NCBI RefSeq assembly: GCF_900156735.1
Contig: NZ_FTOL01000002.1
Coordinates: forward strand, 434,001 to 498,000
Direction: 5' to 3'
From: Chryseobacterium ureilyticum
GTDB lineage: Bacteria; Bacteroidota; Bacteroidia; Flavobacteriales; Weeksellaceae
DNA length: 64,000 nt
Part shown: piece by piece, positions 1 to 9,934 of the stretch
Position numbering within the stretch: the first letter of the stretch is position 1
How the letters are laid out: every line of letters starts with the position of its first letter
The notes under the pieces: model-generated
The model's input: only the letters and a program-made list of their open reading frames with translations
Databases searched by the model: none
Told to the model about the DNA's origin: nothing
Made by a program: the position numbers and the translations under genes

Positions 1-2
1 AA

Positions 3-884
3 TGTTTTCAAAAAGTTCCAAAACAAACCAATCTTTCTCCGGATCAGTTTTCTGTAAAGGAATATCAGGACCTTCAAAACAATGTGGGAAATAATCTGAA
101 TTTCAAATTTCAAAAATTTTCCCTCGGAAAAATCGGAAAGATAAGCAACGGAATGGCTATCGGATTAAAATATGGTTTTGATTCTGGTGCTTCCCTGGAT
201 TATGTTTATAAAAACCAACCAAAAGGAAAGTTTGGTTTCGGAAAAATGATGGATAAAAATTACCTCAACGCTATTGGCTGGAGAGGAATCCGTATCAGAA
301 AACAGCATCTACTTCAACTTTTGGAAGAAAATATTCAAACCCTGAAGCAGCAAGGAAGAGTTGTTAAGATTTTAGATGTTGCAGGTGGAACGGGAAATTA
401 TTTATTTGACATTAAAGAAAAATATCCGGAAGCAGAAATCGTTATCAATGAGTTTGTAAAATCCAATATTGAAATCGGGGAAAAGGTGATCAGGGAAAAA
501 AGTTATCAACACATCCGCTTCACTAATTTCGATTGCTTTGATTCTGAAACTTATAAAAAACTGAATTTTGAACCTAATATTACTATTGTTTCCGGTATTC
601 TGGAACTTTTTGGTGATAATGAATTTGCCAGCAAAGCAATTCAGGGGATAACTTCTATCTCGGAAAAAGATTCTTATCTTGTTTATACAGGACAACCTTG
701 GCATCCGCAATTGAAAATGATTGCTTACGTTCTGAACAATCATCAGAATAAAGATTGGATCATGAGAAGACGTTCACAGAAGGAACTGGACAGAATTATG
801 GCTTTCAATACCGTTCAAAAGGAAAAAATGCTGATTGATGATTTTGGAATCTTTACTGTTTCTTCAGGAAAATTAAATCTATAA
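3..884 (+). CDS. Class I SAM-dependent methyltransferase C-terminal part (Methyltransf_20 type), cut by window edge
   Basis: The frame is open with no stop from base 3, so the GTG at 84 is internal and the true start lies outside the window. The visible part contains a SAM-binding motif I (ILDVAGGTGNY), preceded by the FDSGASLDYVYKNQPKGK block and NAIGWRGIRIRK. Both resemble the Methyltransf_20 family, which in many bacteria is fused behind an alpha/beta-hydrolase domain. It probably methylates a lipid or small hydrophobic substrate, but the substrate cannot be read from sequence. A bidirectional terminator follows the stop. Confidence 0.75.
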   Translation, partial: CFQKVPKQTNLSPDQFSVKEYQDLQNNVGNNLNFKFQKFSLGKIGKISNGMAIGLKYGFDSGASLDYVYKNQPKGKFGFGKMMDKNYLNAIGWRGIRIRKQHLLQLLEENIQTLKQQGRVVKILDVAGGTGNYLFDIKEKYPEAEIVINEFVKSNIEIGEKVIREKSYQHIRFTNFDCFDSETYKKLNFEPNITIVSGILELFGDNEFASKAIQGITSISEKDSYLVYTGQPWHPQLKMIAYVLNNHQNKDWIMRRRSQKELDRIMAFNTVQKEKMLIDDFGIFTVSSGKLNL

Positions 885-903
885 AAAGTATATTATTACC
901 CAT

Positions 904-941
904 AAAAAAAGGTTTCTCAAGCATATTGAGAAACCTTTTTT
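904..941. terminator. Bidirectional rho-independent terminator
   Basis: A perfect inverted repeat (AGGTTTCTCAA / TTGAGAAACCT, loop gcata) is flanked by A-run and T-run. It lies between two convergent genes and serves both. Confidence 0.85.
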
Positions 942-956
942 CACTTATCCAAAGGA

Positions 957-1526
957 TTATTTTTTGATTAATTCAAGATATACATCAATAGAAACATCTT
1001 TTGCAATTGCTGTTCCTGTAGGATCATATTTCAAATCATAATCGAAACGGTTAACAGAAAATTTAGTCTGTAATCCCATCATTTCTTTTCCTTCCTTATT
1101 TTTTGTCAAGCCTCCTAAAGTAACCGGTACGCTAACATCTTTTGTAACACCTTTGATAGTCAGTTTTCCTTTAAACACATACACTCCGTTTTTATCTTTT
1201 GTAACGGATGCTCCTTCAAATTTCATATCAGGATATTTATCTGCAGAGAAGAAATCATCGCTTTTAAGGTGTTTATCTCTCATTTCAACCCCTGTATTGA
1301 TGCTTTCAGTAGCAACTGTTACATTGAATGTTGAATGATCTAGATTAGACTCTTTAGTCGTAAGTGTTCCTGCAAATTTATCAAATCTCCCTTGAACAAA
1401 ACTGATTCCCATATGCTTGATATTGAAGTTCACAGAAGAGTGCATCGGGTCAATTTCCCAATTATTTTGAGCAAAAGTGAAAATGCTTAATAGCATAAAT
1501 GCGAAGGATAAGAATAATTTTTTCAT
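957..1526 (-). CDS. YceI family periplasmic protein
   Basis: A 189-residue protein with an N-terminal signal peptide ending in TFAQ. The mature part begins NNWEIDPMHSSVNFNIKHMGIS and has the YceI lipocalin-like order: DPxHSxVxFxIxH, then GTLTT, DDFFSADKYPDMKF and GKLTIKGVTKDV. The family binds isoprenoid-like lipids in an antiparallel beta-barrel in the periplasm. Length fits the family. It is monocistronic and convergent with the methyltransferase gene. The biological role in this organism is unknown. Confidence 0.9.
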   Translation of the reverse strand: MKKLFLSFAFMLLSIFTFAQNNWEIDPMHSSVNFNIKHMGISFVQGRFDKFAGTLTTKESNLDHSTFNVTVATESINTGVEMRDKHLKSDDFFSADKYPDMKFEGASVTKDKNGVYVFKGKLTIKGVTKDVSVPVTLGGLTKNKEGKEMMGLQTKFSVNRFDYDLKYDPTGTAIAKDVSIDVYLELIKK

Positions 1527-1663
1527 TGTATTATTTATTTAAATATTTTCAGCAAAGCTATAGCATTACGCTTACTCAATCCATTATCCTATGTTAACTT
1601 TTTATCACTAAAAAATTATCTCTGAGGTTCGGAAGAAAAATGCTTTTTTTATACCTTCGCAGT

Positions 1664-3013
1664 ATGGCAAAACTGAAAACAGCATATTTCTGTCAAAACT
1701 GCGGAACTCAATATTCTCAATGGATGGGGCAATGTAAAAATTGCGGACAATGGAACACATTAGTGGAAGAAGTGGTGGAAAAACCCAACAGTAAAGCAGT
1801 ACCTTTCTCAAAGACTAAGCAACATGTCATCAATATTATTGAGGTTGAAACAAGTGAAGAACCAAGAATAAAGACTCCTTCCGAAGAACTGAACCGTGTT
1901 TTGGGTGGCGGAATTGTTTTAGGGTCTGTTACACTGATTGGTGGTGAACCGGGAATTGGGAAGTCTACCCTTCTGTTACAGCTTGCCCTAAAAATGAAGA
2001 AAAAAATCTTCTATGTTTCCGGGGAAGAAAGTGCTTCTCAAATCAAAATGAGAGCTGACAGACTTACGGATATTCAAAATCCCAACTGTTTTCTTTTTAC
2101 TGAAACCTCACTAGAGAAAATTCTTCATGAGGCAAAAAAACTGGAGCCTGATTTCATGATCATTGACTCTATTCAGACATTGCAGTCACAGTTGATTGAA
2201 AGCTCACCAGGAACCGTTTCCCAAATCAGAGAATGTTCCAACGAAATTATTAAATATGCTAAAGAAAACAGTATTCCTGTATTTCTTGTAGGTCATATTA
2301 CCAAAGATGGTCAAATTGCCGGACCAAAAGTACTGGAACACATGGTGGATGTCGTTTTAAATTTTGACGGAGACAGAAATCACCTGTTCAGATTATTAAG
2401 AGCAAATAAAAACCGTTTCGGATCTACATCAGAAATTGGAATCTACGAAATGGTCTCTCAGGGATTAAAAGAAATTAAAAACCCTTCAGAAATCCTTATC
2501 ACAAAGAAATTTGAAGAACTTTCCGGTAACTCTGTTGCGGTAACTCTGGAAGGAAACAGACCGATGCTTCTAGAGATTCAGGCTTTGGTAAGCACTGCTG
2601 TTTATGGTACTCCACAAAGAAGTTCTACCGGATTTGATTCCAAACGACTGAATATGCTTCTTGCTGTACTGGAAAAAAGAGCAGGATTTCAATTGGGAGC
2701 TAAAGACGTTTTCCTTAACATTACGGGAGGAATAAAAACGGACGACCCTGCATTGGACCTTGCCGTAATTGCGTCTGTTCTTTCATCGAACGAAGATATT
2801 GCTATTTCTGAACATTATTGCTTTGCAGGAGAAATTGGTTTAAGTGGAGAAATTCGTCCGATTGCACAGGCAGAACAAAGAATTACCGAAGCTGAAAAAT
2901 TGGGTTACGAGAAAATTTTCATTTCCAATCTCAATAAACTTCCGAAGAAAAAATTTGGTATCAAGATTGAGGAAGTGAGTAAGATTGAAGATTTTCATGA
3001 AAGACTTTTTTAG
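1664..3013 (+). CDS. radA: DNA repair protein RadA
   Basis: RadA/Sms, a RecA-like branch-migration factor in recombinational repair. From the chosen ATG it has 449 residues. It shows a C4 zinc finger (CQNCG and CKNCG), a Walker A GGEPGIGKSTL, the RadA-specific KNRFGS motif (LLRANKNRFGSTSEIG), and a C-terminal Lon-protease-like domain (VFLNITGGIK, DPALDLAVIASVLSS, GEIGLSGEIRP). An in-frame ATG at 1640 would add eight residues not typical of the family. A TAnnTTCG-like box (ATACCTTCGC) sits directly ahead of the 1664 ATG, so the later start is preferred. Confidence 0.95.
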   Translation: MAKLKTAYFCQNCGTQYSQWMGQCKNCGQWNTLVEEVVEKPNSKAVPFSKTKQHVINIIEVETSEEPRIKTPSEELNRVLGGGIVLGSVTLIGGEPGIGKSTLLLQLALKMKKKIFYVSGEESASQIKMRADRLTDIQNPNCFLFTETSLEKILHEAKKLEPDFMIIDSIQTLQSQLIESSPGTVSQIRECSNEIIKYAKENSIPVFLVGHITKDGQIAGPKVLEHMVDVVLNFDGDRNHLFRLLRANKNRFGSTSEIGIYEMVSQGLKEIKNPSEILITKKFEELSGNSVAVTLEGNRPMLLEIQALVSTAVYGTPQRSSTGFDSKRLNMLLAVLEKRAGFQLGAKDVFLNITGGIKTDDPALDLAVIASVLSSNEDIAISEHYCFAGEIGLSGEIRPIAQAEQRITEAEKLGYEKIFISNLNKLPKKKFGIKIEEVSKIEDFHERLF

Positions 3014-3019
3014 AATTTT

Positions 3020-3110
3020 ATAATGAACAGTGAATTTGCTTCATAAGTCAATCGTTAATGAGAAAAGCCGATTAAAAAATTCACTGCAAAGCACATTCAC
3101 TATTCATTAT
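3020..3110. repeat. Intergenic inverted repeat
   Basis: ATAATGAACAGTGAAT (3020-3035) pairs with ATTCACTATTCATTAT (3095-3110), 15 of 16 positions. A second internal copy AAATTCACTG lies at 3077-3086. A related string (TTTATAATGAACAATGAA) occurs near 27955. It looks like a degenerate intergenic repeat of the host; function unknown. Confidence 0.5.
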
Positions 3111-3154
3111 TTATACCTGTTCTACTATTCACTTTTAATTCATACCTTTAAATT

Positions 3155-3748
3155 ATGAATTATCTGGCTCATTCCTATCTCACCTTCACTGACGGACAAA
3201 TTGTGGGTCAGTTTTTAGAAGATTTTATTAAAAACAGAGACCGCTTTTCTTTTCCGAAAGGCATACAGGATGGAATTACCCTGCATAGAGCAATTGATAC
3301 ATTTACAGATTCTCACCCTGCTATTCATGAGGCTAAAAAAGTATTTGCACCATTGGTAAGGCTTTATGCTGGTGCTTTTGTGGATGTTTCTATGGATTAC
3401 TTCGTAGCAAATGACCTTTCTTTACATTCTCTAGCCGAATGGAAAGCACATTCTCTGCGCGTCTACAGAGTTTTAAATTCTCATGAAGAATGGCTGCCTG
3501 AAAATTTCAAAAAAATGCTGGTCAAAATGGAACATGATGACTGGCTTTACAATTACCGTGAAGACTGGGGAATTAAATTTAGTATTCAGAATGTTCTGAA
3601 CAAAGCGAAATATCTGGAGAAAGATATTCCTGTTTTTGAGGCTTTTTTAAATAATAAAAAAATTCTGCAGGAATGCTATGATGATTTTTTTCCTGATCTG
3701 ATTGCTCATACTAAAGAGATAAACGCTCTTTTACAATTGGAAAATTAA
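3155..3748 (+). CDS. Acyl carrier protein phosphodiesterase (AcpH family)
   Basis: A 197-residue protein with the AcpH/DUF479 pattern: MNYLAHSYLT at the N-terminus, then GQFLEDFIKNR, GITLHRAIDTFTDSHP and VDVSMDYFVAND. AcpH removes the 4-phosphopantetheine group from holo-ACP. The conserved His/Asp residues expected to bind metal (HRAIDTFTDSH, DVSMDYF) are all present. The upstream box CATACCTTTAAATTATG suggests a very short leader. A hairpin terminator lies just downstream. No operon partner. Confidence 0.85.
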   Translation: MNYLAHSYLTFTDGQIVGQFLEDFIKNRDRFSFPKGIQDGITLHRAIDTFTDSHPAIHEAKKVFAPLVRLYAGAFVDVSMDYFVANDLSLHSLAEWKAHSLRVYRVLNSHEEWLPENFKKMLVKMEHDDWLYNYREDWGIKFSIQNVLNKAKYLEKDIPVFEAFLNNKKILQECYDDFFPDLIAHTKEINALLQLEN

Positions 3749-3758
3749 TTTAAAATCA

Positions 3759-3792
3759 AAAAAACACTTACCTAGCATAAGATAAGTGTTTC
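3759..3792 (+). terminator. Rho-independent terminator
   Basis: The stem AAACACTTAcCT / AGaTAAGTGTTT with loop agcata (one mismatch), followed by a T-rich run, closes the ACP phosphodiesterase gene. Confidence 0.7.
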
Positions 3793-3884
3793 TTAAATTT
3801 GTGTTATTAGAATTTTTTACGTCCGAATACTCTTTGGAAAAATTTGGGGAACTTCTTTCTATTAAAGTATTTTCTAAAGTAATA

Positions 3885-5669
3885 TTAATCACCAATTCTG
3901 AAAACTAAAAGCTGTGTTGAAGCTGCAGCTAAAGTCATTCCTGGACCTGTACAGTTTCCTGATTGTCCTCTTCCCAAACGGATAGGCCATGTTCTTCCAG
4001 CCGGAACTGTGGTAGAATAGGTAATAGTACCTCCGTGATTGGATAAAATTCCGGAGTTATGATATGCTGTACTGTGAATTCTCTGAGTGCCTGAAATACT
4101 GGTAGGGAAATCAACAATATATGAGCTGTTTCTGCATTTATCCGCTTCCACTGATGTTCCGTTATCATTGTTATGAAGTGCTTCATATACAAAAGTTATC
4201 TGATAAGTTCCTGCTGGAAACGTAATCGTACTGGTGGCTGCGTTATAACTCATCCCTGAGATTGAATTCTTTATTACAGACATTGGAACAGTGGACAAAC
4301 TCCCAGCCGAAAAACCATTAAGAAAATCTGTCTGAGCTGTCTCCAATCTGAAAAGAGCAGGGTTTGGAATTGATAATGCTCCAAGTGTACCAATGGTTTT
4401 CACAACACCATTACCATCCAATACCATAAGCGGGTCTGTAGTTGTATTTCCGGTCGTAGTTCCTTGCAAACGTAAAGGATCTGTGCCATTAATATGAAGT
4501 TTATTGGTAGGAGCAGCAGTTCCTACTCCTACTCTATCATTTGCAGCATCTACAGATAAAGTAGTACCATCTACAGAAAAAGCATTTACTGCTGTTCCAC
4601 TAAAAGCAAGGGTATTGCTTCCTTGTGTTACAGCGCGGTTGCCTGTTAAAGTTCCATCGGTATTATAAATATTAACAGAACTAGTTGCAGGAATTGCTTT
4701 CCAGGTTCCTATCCCTGTAGCATCAGAGGTAAGAACATATCCGTTATTTTGGTTTCCATCCACAATCTTTATGGCAGCTATAGGAGCTACAGATGTTCCT
4801 CCTGACTGTACATCTAGTTTTGTAGCGGGGGCTACGGTTCCTATACCTATATTTCCTGAAGACTTCACGGTTATTCTTGGTGCATAGTCAGTAGCATTTC
4901 TTGTGTAAATCTGAATCCCTGCATAGTTATTAACAGCATCCCGGTCTATTCCTATAATAGATGCTCCGGAAACTGAGGAAGGATTGTTAGAAGGAATAAA
5001 TTCAATACTTCCAAATAAAGGATTGGTAATATTATTATTATACAGTGTAATATTTCTCGGTGTTCCTTGCGCACATGGTACACCGCAGTTATCTATTCCG
5101 GCACTTAAAATATCTGTTATGGTTCCTGCTACAGGATTTAATACTGATAAGAAGCTGCCAGGAGCAGATGTACCGATTCCCACTCTTTTATTGAGAGCAT
5201 CAACTGAAAAGTTATTTCCATTGACGGAGAATGCATTAATTGCATTAGCGGTAAATGTTAATGTATTTGTACCCTGACTTACTATTCTATTGCCACTTAG
5301 AGTACCATTTGTATTATAAATATTGGCGGCTACGGCATTTGTTGGATTATGAAGCTTCACCCATACTGTACCATTGTAATAATAATATCCTACAGCATCA
5401 ATATTAATAGCTGTTCCTGTTTGGCTTCCATTAGTAACTCCATTTACGTAAATCATTGTAGAAACAGGTGTTCCTGTCATACTTTGAGCTCTTAACCGAT
5501 CTACGCGGGCTACTAAAAGACCATCTACTTCAGTAGACGTTCCCGTAGTATTCTTTGCAGTTATATCCATAGTGGCAGATGGACTAGGAGTATTAATACC
5601 TACCTGAGCGTAAATAATACTGCTAAAAGCAAGCAAAGCCAATGTTAAATTCGTTTTTCTCATGTTCAT
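3885..5669 (-). CDS. Secreted repeat-rich surface protein
   Basis: A 594-residue protein with a signal peptide ending SSIIYAQ, followed at once by VGINTPSPSATMDI, a start common to many large Flavobacteriia surface proteins. VGIGT/APxxKLDVQSGG strings recur as in bacteroidete tail-fibre-like proteins. An approximately 55-residue module is duplicated: residues about 115-170 (ANIYNTNGTLSGNR to VGIGTSAP) and 332-387 (VNIYNTDGTLTGNR to VGVGTAAP). The C-terminal 150 residues form a Thr/Gly-rich beta-type domain ending LLVFRIGD. No T9SS sorting domain is obvious. Function unknown; an adhesin or envelope role is an inference. The start could also be the second Met. Confidence 0.7.
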   Translation of the reverse strand: MNMRKTNLTLALLAFSSIIYAQVGINTPSPSATMDITAKNTTGTSTEVDGLLVARVDRLRAQSMTGTPVSTMIYVNGVTNGSQTGTAINIDAVGYYYYNGTVWVKLHNPTNAVAANIYNTNGTLSGNRIVSQGTNTLTFTANAINAFSVNGNNFSVDALNKRVGIGTSAPGSFLSVLNPVAGTITDILSAGIDNCGVPCAQGTPRNITLYNNNITNPLFGSIEFIPSNNPSSVSGASIIGIDRDAVNNYAGIQIYTRNATDYAPRITVKSSGNIGIGTVAPATKLDVQSGGTSVAPIAAIKIVDGNQNNGYVLTSDATGIGTWKAIPATSSVNIYNTDGTLTGNRAVTQGSNTLAFSGTAVNAFSVDGTTLSVDAANDRVGVGTAAPTNKLHINGTDPLRLQGTTTGNTTTDPLMVLDGNGVVKTIGTLGALSIPNPALFRLETAQTDFLNGFSAGSLSTVPMSVIKNSISGMSYNAATSTITFPAGTYQITFVYEALHNNDNGTSVEADKCRNSSYIVDFPTSISGTQRIHSTAYHNSGILSNHGGTITYSTTVPAGRTWPIRLGRGQSGNCTGPGMTLAAASTQLLVFRIGD

Positions 5670-6094
5670 ATTAAGTTATTTAATGATTAGATTTTTGTGA
5701 TAGAAGATTTTATTACTGCAATCAACTGAAAATATAATTTCAGTTTTATAACATTTATAATGTTGGTGTGGGGGATATTTTAATTCTATATATAAAACAT
5801 TGTCTCGGTATAATTCAAAATTAATAATAAAAATCAAATAAAAAAACAAAATAAATTATAAATTAAAATCAATTTAATAGAATTAAAAACAATAAATAAA
5901 CTCAATAACACTTAATTTTAAATAAATATAACCAACAATTAACATAAATAATTAACAATAATTCAAAAATAATTTTTTATAAAAAAACCAATTAATTAAA
6001 TTTTATCAACATTGCGTGATTTAAAATTGTTTTACATTAAAAAAAGCAACAATTATAACTGCTGCTTCAAGTAATATTTTATTTAATAATTAGA
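5670..6094. other. AT-rich intergenic region
   Basis: 425 bases, very AT-rich, with no credible ORF. It contains an inverted repeat AACTGAAA / TTTCAGTT (5724-5745) in the leader of the downstream minus-strand surface-protein gene. At its right edge is the terminator of the DUF6702 gene. No other structure seen. Confidence 0.5.
6038..6067 (-). terminator. Terminator of the DUF6702 gene
   Basis: Read on the minus strand, AAGCAGCAGT-TATA-ATTGTTGCTT forms a stem (with G-U pairs) followed by a run of seven T. It is nearly the same stem as the terminator at 6634-6666. Confidence 0.7.
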
Positions 6095-6610
6095 TTAAAA
6101 GTTCTTAAAAAGATAACGATTTGGGTAAGTCATTTTCTCACTTTTCCTGTCCCCATTGACGATGATGTGAACAATATTGATCTGATCATCAAAAAGGTTG
6201 TATAAAAAACTTACGGCAGCTTCCACTTTTTTAGGATTAGCGACAGGTTCAGATTCAAGGTAAACGTTTACAGATTCCTGATCTTCCTCATATCCTACAT
6301 AATTTACCTTAAGAAACTTATTATCTGCTTTTAATTTAAAGTACTCCTGACAATACTTCTGTAATGCTTCATTGAGCTTAGCTTTATATTTATCATCATT
6401 AAAATGATAAATTCCGCCATATTTCTTCCCAAGAGCATTTTCCAGATCATCCAGAAAAAACCTGCCTGTTACTTCAAATGTTTTAGACTTTGAACTGTAA
6501 TTAATTTCCACAGATCCTACGTGATAAGGATGTAACGCATCGCTGCTTACAAAACTTTGAAATATCATCATAAAGGACAAAAGGAATCCAAAAAAAAGTC
6601 TACCGGACAT
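6095..6610 (-). CDS. DUF6702 family secreted protein
   Basis: A 171-residue protein with an N-terminal hydrophobic segment, then LHPYHVGSVEINYSSKSKTFEVTGRFFLDDLENALG. This opening resembles the DUF6702 family of Bacteroidetes, often found near M1 peptidase and HupE/UreJ genes, as here. Function is not established. It is flanked on both sides by related hairpin terminators, so it is transcribed alone. Confidence 0.65.
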   Translation of the reverse strand: MSGRLFFGFLLSFMMIFQSFVSSDALHPYHVGSVEINYSSKSKTFEVTGRFFLDDLENALGKKYGGIYHFNDDKYKAKLNEALQKYCQEYFKLKADNKFLKVNYVGYEEDQESVNVYLESEPVANPKKVEAAVSFLYNLFDDQINIVHIIVNGDRKSEKMTYPNRYLFKNF

Positions 6611-6633
6611 TCGTTCTATTTTACAGCAAATAT

Positions 6634-6666
6634 AAAAAAAGCAGCAGTTATAAAACTGCTGCTTTT
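6634..6666 (-). terminator. Terminator downstream of the subtilase gene
   Basis: GCAGCAGTT / AACTGCTGC stem with A-run and T-run flanks; minus-strand transcription of the S8 peptidase ends here. Confidence 0.8.
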
Positions 6667-6688
6667 CATTACCTAATTTTTTAATATT

Positions 6689-9600
6689 TTATTGTTTAAT
6701 TATTTTCTTAGTAATCTTTTGGTTATCATCTACATCAATAGTAAACATGTAGGTTCCTTTTACCAATTCCGAAACCTCTATTCTACCAGAATTTGAATTG
6801 ATATTTACTGTTTTAACCAATTTTCCAGAAGCATCATAAATCGTTACAGAAGCTTTGGAATATCTGCCTAATGAAACATTTACAAAGTCTTTCGCCGGAT
6901 TTGGAGTAATATTAATATCAGAACTTAGTTTAATATCTTTTGTTCCCAATGTTCCGTTTGTTTTAACAAAATAACCACCAAAACCTGCTGCCTGGAAACT
7001 TACTTCCCAATATTTATATGTATCATTCCATACAATATCATTTACATCCGGAGTAATGAAAGTTGCAGCGCTTCCAAAAGAGCTTACTGTACCAATATTT
7101 CCGGCACTTGTTCCACTATACTTTTCAATAACAAGGTTTGCTTTGTTTGCTATGTCTGCTGGCGAAGTAGGCAATTTAACACTGCTGATCGCATTATAAG
7201 CATCAAAATCAGCTTGTTTAAAATATAAAGTCACTTTTCCTGTTGCTGTCGCAGCATTAGTATCCGGATTGATTTCATATCTTCTTGATACATAGTTTGG
7301 CTGTACATTATCAACCCAAACTTTAGAAGTTATATTTCCTGTAACAGTGCTGGCTGTTTCTTTTTCCACTCTTGCGATAAGCTGACATGAGTTGGTAAAG
7401 TAATTATACCCTGTAGCTACAGCATTTGCTTTCGTTTGATTGGCAGTTGCCAGGTTTTTCACTTCAGCCACGTTTTCATAAACAGTAGCTCTCATTTTAA
7501 GGTCAAAATTTCTGGTAATCCAGCTCGTACCGTCTGTTGAAGTTTTACTTCTTCCGCTTACAGCGATATTTTCATATTTTACAGCAATTCTTCCAGCCAG
7601 ACCATTGATTACAATATAAAAATCTTTTCCGGTAGTTGTCTGAATATTTAAGCTGGACAAGTCTATATAATTCCATGTAAATCTCTGGACATCATTGATC
7701 CATGATGAAACTGTTTTAGTAGCTATAATATCACCAGGATCTCCGTTTGCATTTACTTTTCTTATCTGAATATCCACTGCAAGATCGGTAGGAATAGTTC
7801 CTGACCCTGCCGTGAAAGAAAACCCACCTAGTTTTCCAGTTAATGTCGGTGTATATCGAACAGCTAAAGCGGTGTTATCGAAATTACTGCTTGCGCTATT
7901 ACTTTCTGTATTCACAATAATATAAGGTTCATCATAGGTTAATGCTTCAAAATTAGATTTCACACAACCTAATTCATCTGTAACAGCCTTATAAATGTCA
8001 AGTTTTCCAGCTCCCCATCTCATATTAGGAACAGTACCGGTGGCACCATCCATTCTAGCATTTGCCATCAGACGGGATTTCACCTGTGCAGCCGTTAAGG
8101 TAGGATTTGCCTGAAGCAATAGCCCTACAGCTCCCGCTACCCCTGGAGAAGACATACTTGTTCCTTGATTTTTCACATAGTAATTGGTCCCTGTAATAAT
8201 ATCAGTAGTAGCTGGTAAAGAATTACTAGATCTTGAAGAAATCACATTTTGACCGGAAGCTGTAATATCAGGTTTTGCAAAACCATCTACCCTTGGTCCC
8301 TGTGAACTAAATGATGATATGGATTCCTGAGGAGTTGTTGTTAAATAACCCCCAATGCTGCTATACCAGCTTCCTCTTCCCATATATGATGCAACCGTGA
8401 TAGCATTGGATGCATTTCCAGGGCTTCCAACGATATACTCGTTATCACCATTTTGCATTGTAGTAGACACTCCCTGACTATAAAGCCAGCTGTGAGCCGT
8501 TATTGGCTGTGTCCCATTATTGGTAACTTCTAATGAATAATTTCCTTGACAATTTGCCGTTGATCCTGAAACTCTGTTGATAACAAGCTGAACATAACGT
8601 TTATTATTATCTGTTCCCCAATAATTGTACATGGTAGCCGTAAACCCTCCACCTAAAATACTATGAGAAGTAGTTGTACTTATATTTTGAATATACTGCT
8701 GACCATCAGGGGTTGTAAGTTTAGCTGTAACAGGGCTGTTATCATTTGCATACATGATAAATGAAAATACTGACGCTGCTGTGGTATTACTTGCTACAGT
8801 AAAATTATACGTTTGGGAAGTATTCGGTTCCATGTCCACCTTTCTATGGATATTGGGACCATAATCATTACCTGCTGAAATTACAACTACTCTTCCAGGT
8901 CCTGAAGTGGTAAAATTATTCACCGCTACTTCATGAGATGAAGTTCCGTCATGAGCAGTAGACTGCCCTCCAATACTCATATTGACAACGATTGGTTTAT
9001 TCAGTGCAGTAGCTACATTTTGAAAATATGTTAAAGCATTAATCGTATTTGTTGTTGGGAAAGATCCATTACCTCCTTTTACAAAGACAATGTCTGCATG
9101 AGAAGAAAATCCTTTATGTCTTTTATCTGCAAACGCAGCTCCATTTCCTGCTGCGGTTCCTGATACGTGAGTTCCGTGACCATTGGTATCATTTTCACGT
9201 ACAAAGCCTGTTGGAGTTCCGTCCAGTTCATCTTCAATCTGAGCTCTTGTATATTCTACTCCTGTTGAGAATCCTGTAGGTGTTGTTTCTCCTGCCTGTG
9301 CAGTTAATGTCTGATCCCAAATAGAAACAATTCTACTTTTTGTCTGATCATCTGCTTTTCTGAAATCCGGATGCTTCCAATCGATCCCTGTATCATAGAT
9401 TCCTACCAAGACACCCGTTCCGTTATAGGCTGTATTATTAAAAGCTCCATCCTGTAAAAGACTAGCTCCGGACTGTGCTCTGCTTACATCATTATGAAGC
9501 TCATCAAATGTAGGAGCCATAACAGAGGTCACATAAGGAAGTTTCGTCAATTTCTCAATATCTTCAATAGTAACTAAAGCTGTGGAAAAAGTAGGCAATT

Positions 9601-9934
9601 GAGTTTGAACTAAAAATCCGTCTAACTTTAGTTTTTCCGGGTCTTTCGTGTAAATGATACAAGAATACATCGTTTGAGCTCCTTTAGATGTCACCACCAG
9701 ATGCTGATCAAGTTTCATATCAACATGTTCCATTTCTTTGATAGTCTGACCTCTTGTAATACTCTCTTTATTCTTCAGAAGAACATCGAAGCGAGAATCC
9801 AGTTTCTGTACCTGAGCATTAAAACCGTAAGAATACAGTCCTAAAAAGGCAGCCGCAACATTTCTAAGAAGCTTCGCTTCTCTAGGTGAAATGTTTACTT
9901 TTGTAAAAAATAATTTTTTAATATCCATTTTCAT
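6689..9934 (-). CDS. T9SS-exported S8 (subtilisin-like) serine peptidase
   Basis: About 1081 residues from the chosen ATG (an ATG at 9958 adds eight). The signal region ends GFNAQ, and a propeptide-like region follows. The S8 catalytic triad is complete: Asp181 in GIYDTGIDWKHPDF, His253 in NGHGTHVSG, Ser593 in GTSMSSPGVAG. Beta-rich domains follow, and the last about 75 residues are a type A T9SS sorting domain (ITPNPAKDFVNVSL to KKIIKQ). The enzyme is therefore expected outside the cell or on its surface and probably degrades protein for nutrition. It is monocistronic, divergent from the HupE/UreJ gene across about 145 bases. Confidence 0.92.
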   Translation of the reverse strand: MKMDIKKLFFTKVNISPREAKLLRNVAAAFLGLYSYGFNAQVQKLDSRFDVLLKNKESITRGQTIKEMEHVDMKLDQHLVVTSKGAQTMYSCIIYTKDPEKLKLDGFLVQTQLPTFSTALVTIEDIEKLTKLPYVTSVMAPTFDELHNDVSRAQSGASLLQDGAFNNTAYNGTGVLVGIYDTGIDWKHPDFRKADDQTKSRIVSIWDQTLTAQAGETTPTGFSTGVEYTRAQIEDELDGTPTGFVRENDTNGHGTHVSGTAAGNGAAFADKRHKGFSSHADIVFVKGGNGSFPTTNTINALTYFQNVATALNKPIVVNMSIGGQSTAHDGTSSHEVAVNNFTTSGPGRVVVISAGNDYGPNIHRKVDMEPNTSQTYNFTVASNTTAASVFSFIMYANDNSPVTAKLTTPDGQQYIQNISTTTSHSILGGGFTATMYNYWGTDNNKRYVQLVINRVSGSTANCQGNYSLEVTNNGTQPITAHSWLYSQGVSTTMQNGDNEYIVGSPGNASNAITVASYMGRGSWYSSIGGYLTTTPQESISSFSSQGPRVDGFAKPDITASGQNVISSRSSNSLPATTDIITGTNYYVKNQGTSMSSPGVAGAVGLLLQANPTLTAAQVKSRLMANARMDGATGTVPNMRWGAGKLDIYKAVTDELGCVKSNFEALTYDEPYIIVNTESNSASSNFDNTALAVRYTPTLTGKLGGFSFTAGSGTIPTDLAVDIQIRKVNANGDPGDIIATKTVSSWINDVQRFTWNYIDLSSLNIQTTTGKDFYIVINGLAGRIAVKYENIAVSGRSKTSTDGTSWITRNFDLKMRATVYENVAEVKNLATANQTKANAVATGYNYFTNSCQLIARVEKETASTVTGNITSKVWVDNVQPNYVSRRYEINPDTNAATATGKVTLYFKQADFDAYNAISSVKLPTSPADIANKANLVIEKYSGTSAGNIGTVSSFGSAATFITPDVNDIVWNDTYKYWEVSFQAAGFGGYFVKTNGTLGTKDIKLSSDINITPNPAKDFVNVSLGRYSKASVTIYDASGKLVKTVNINSNSGRIEVSELVKGTYMFTIDVDDNQKITKKIIKQ

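Noticed and set aside
84-884. GTG at 84 as the true start of the methyltransferase
   Set aside because: The frame stays open to the left edge and encodes plausible sequence, so the gene begins outside the window.
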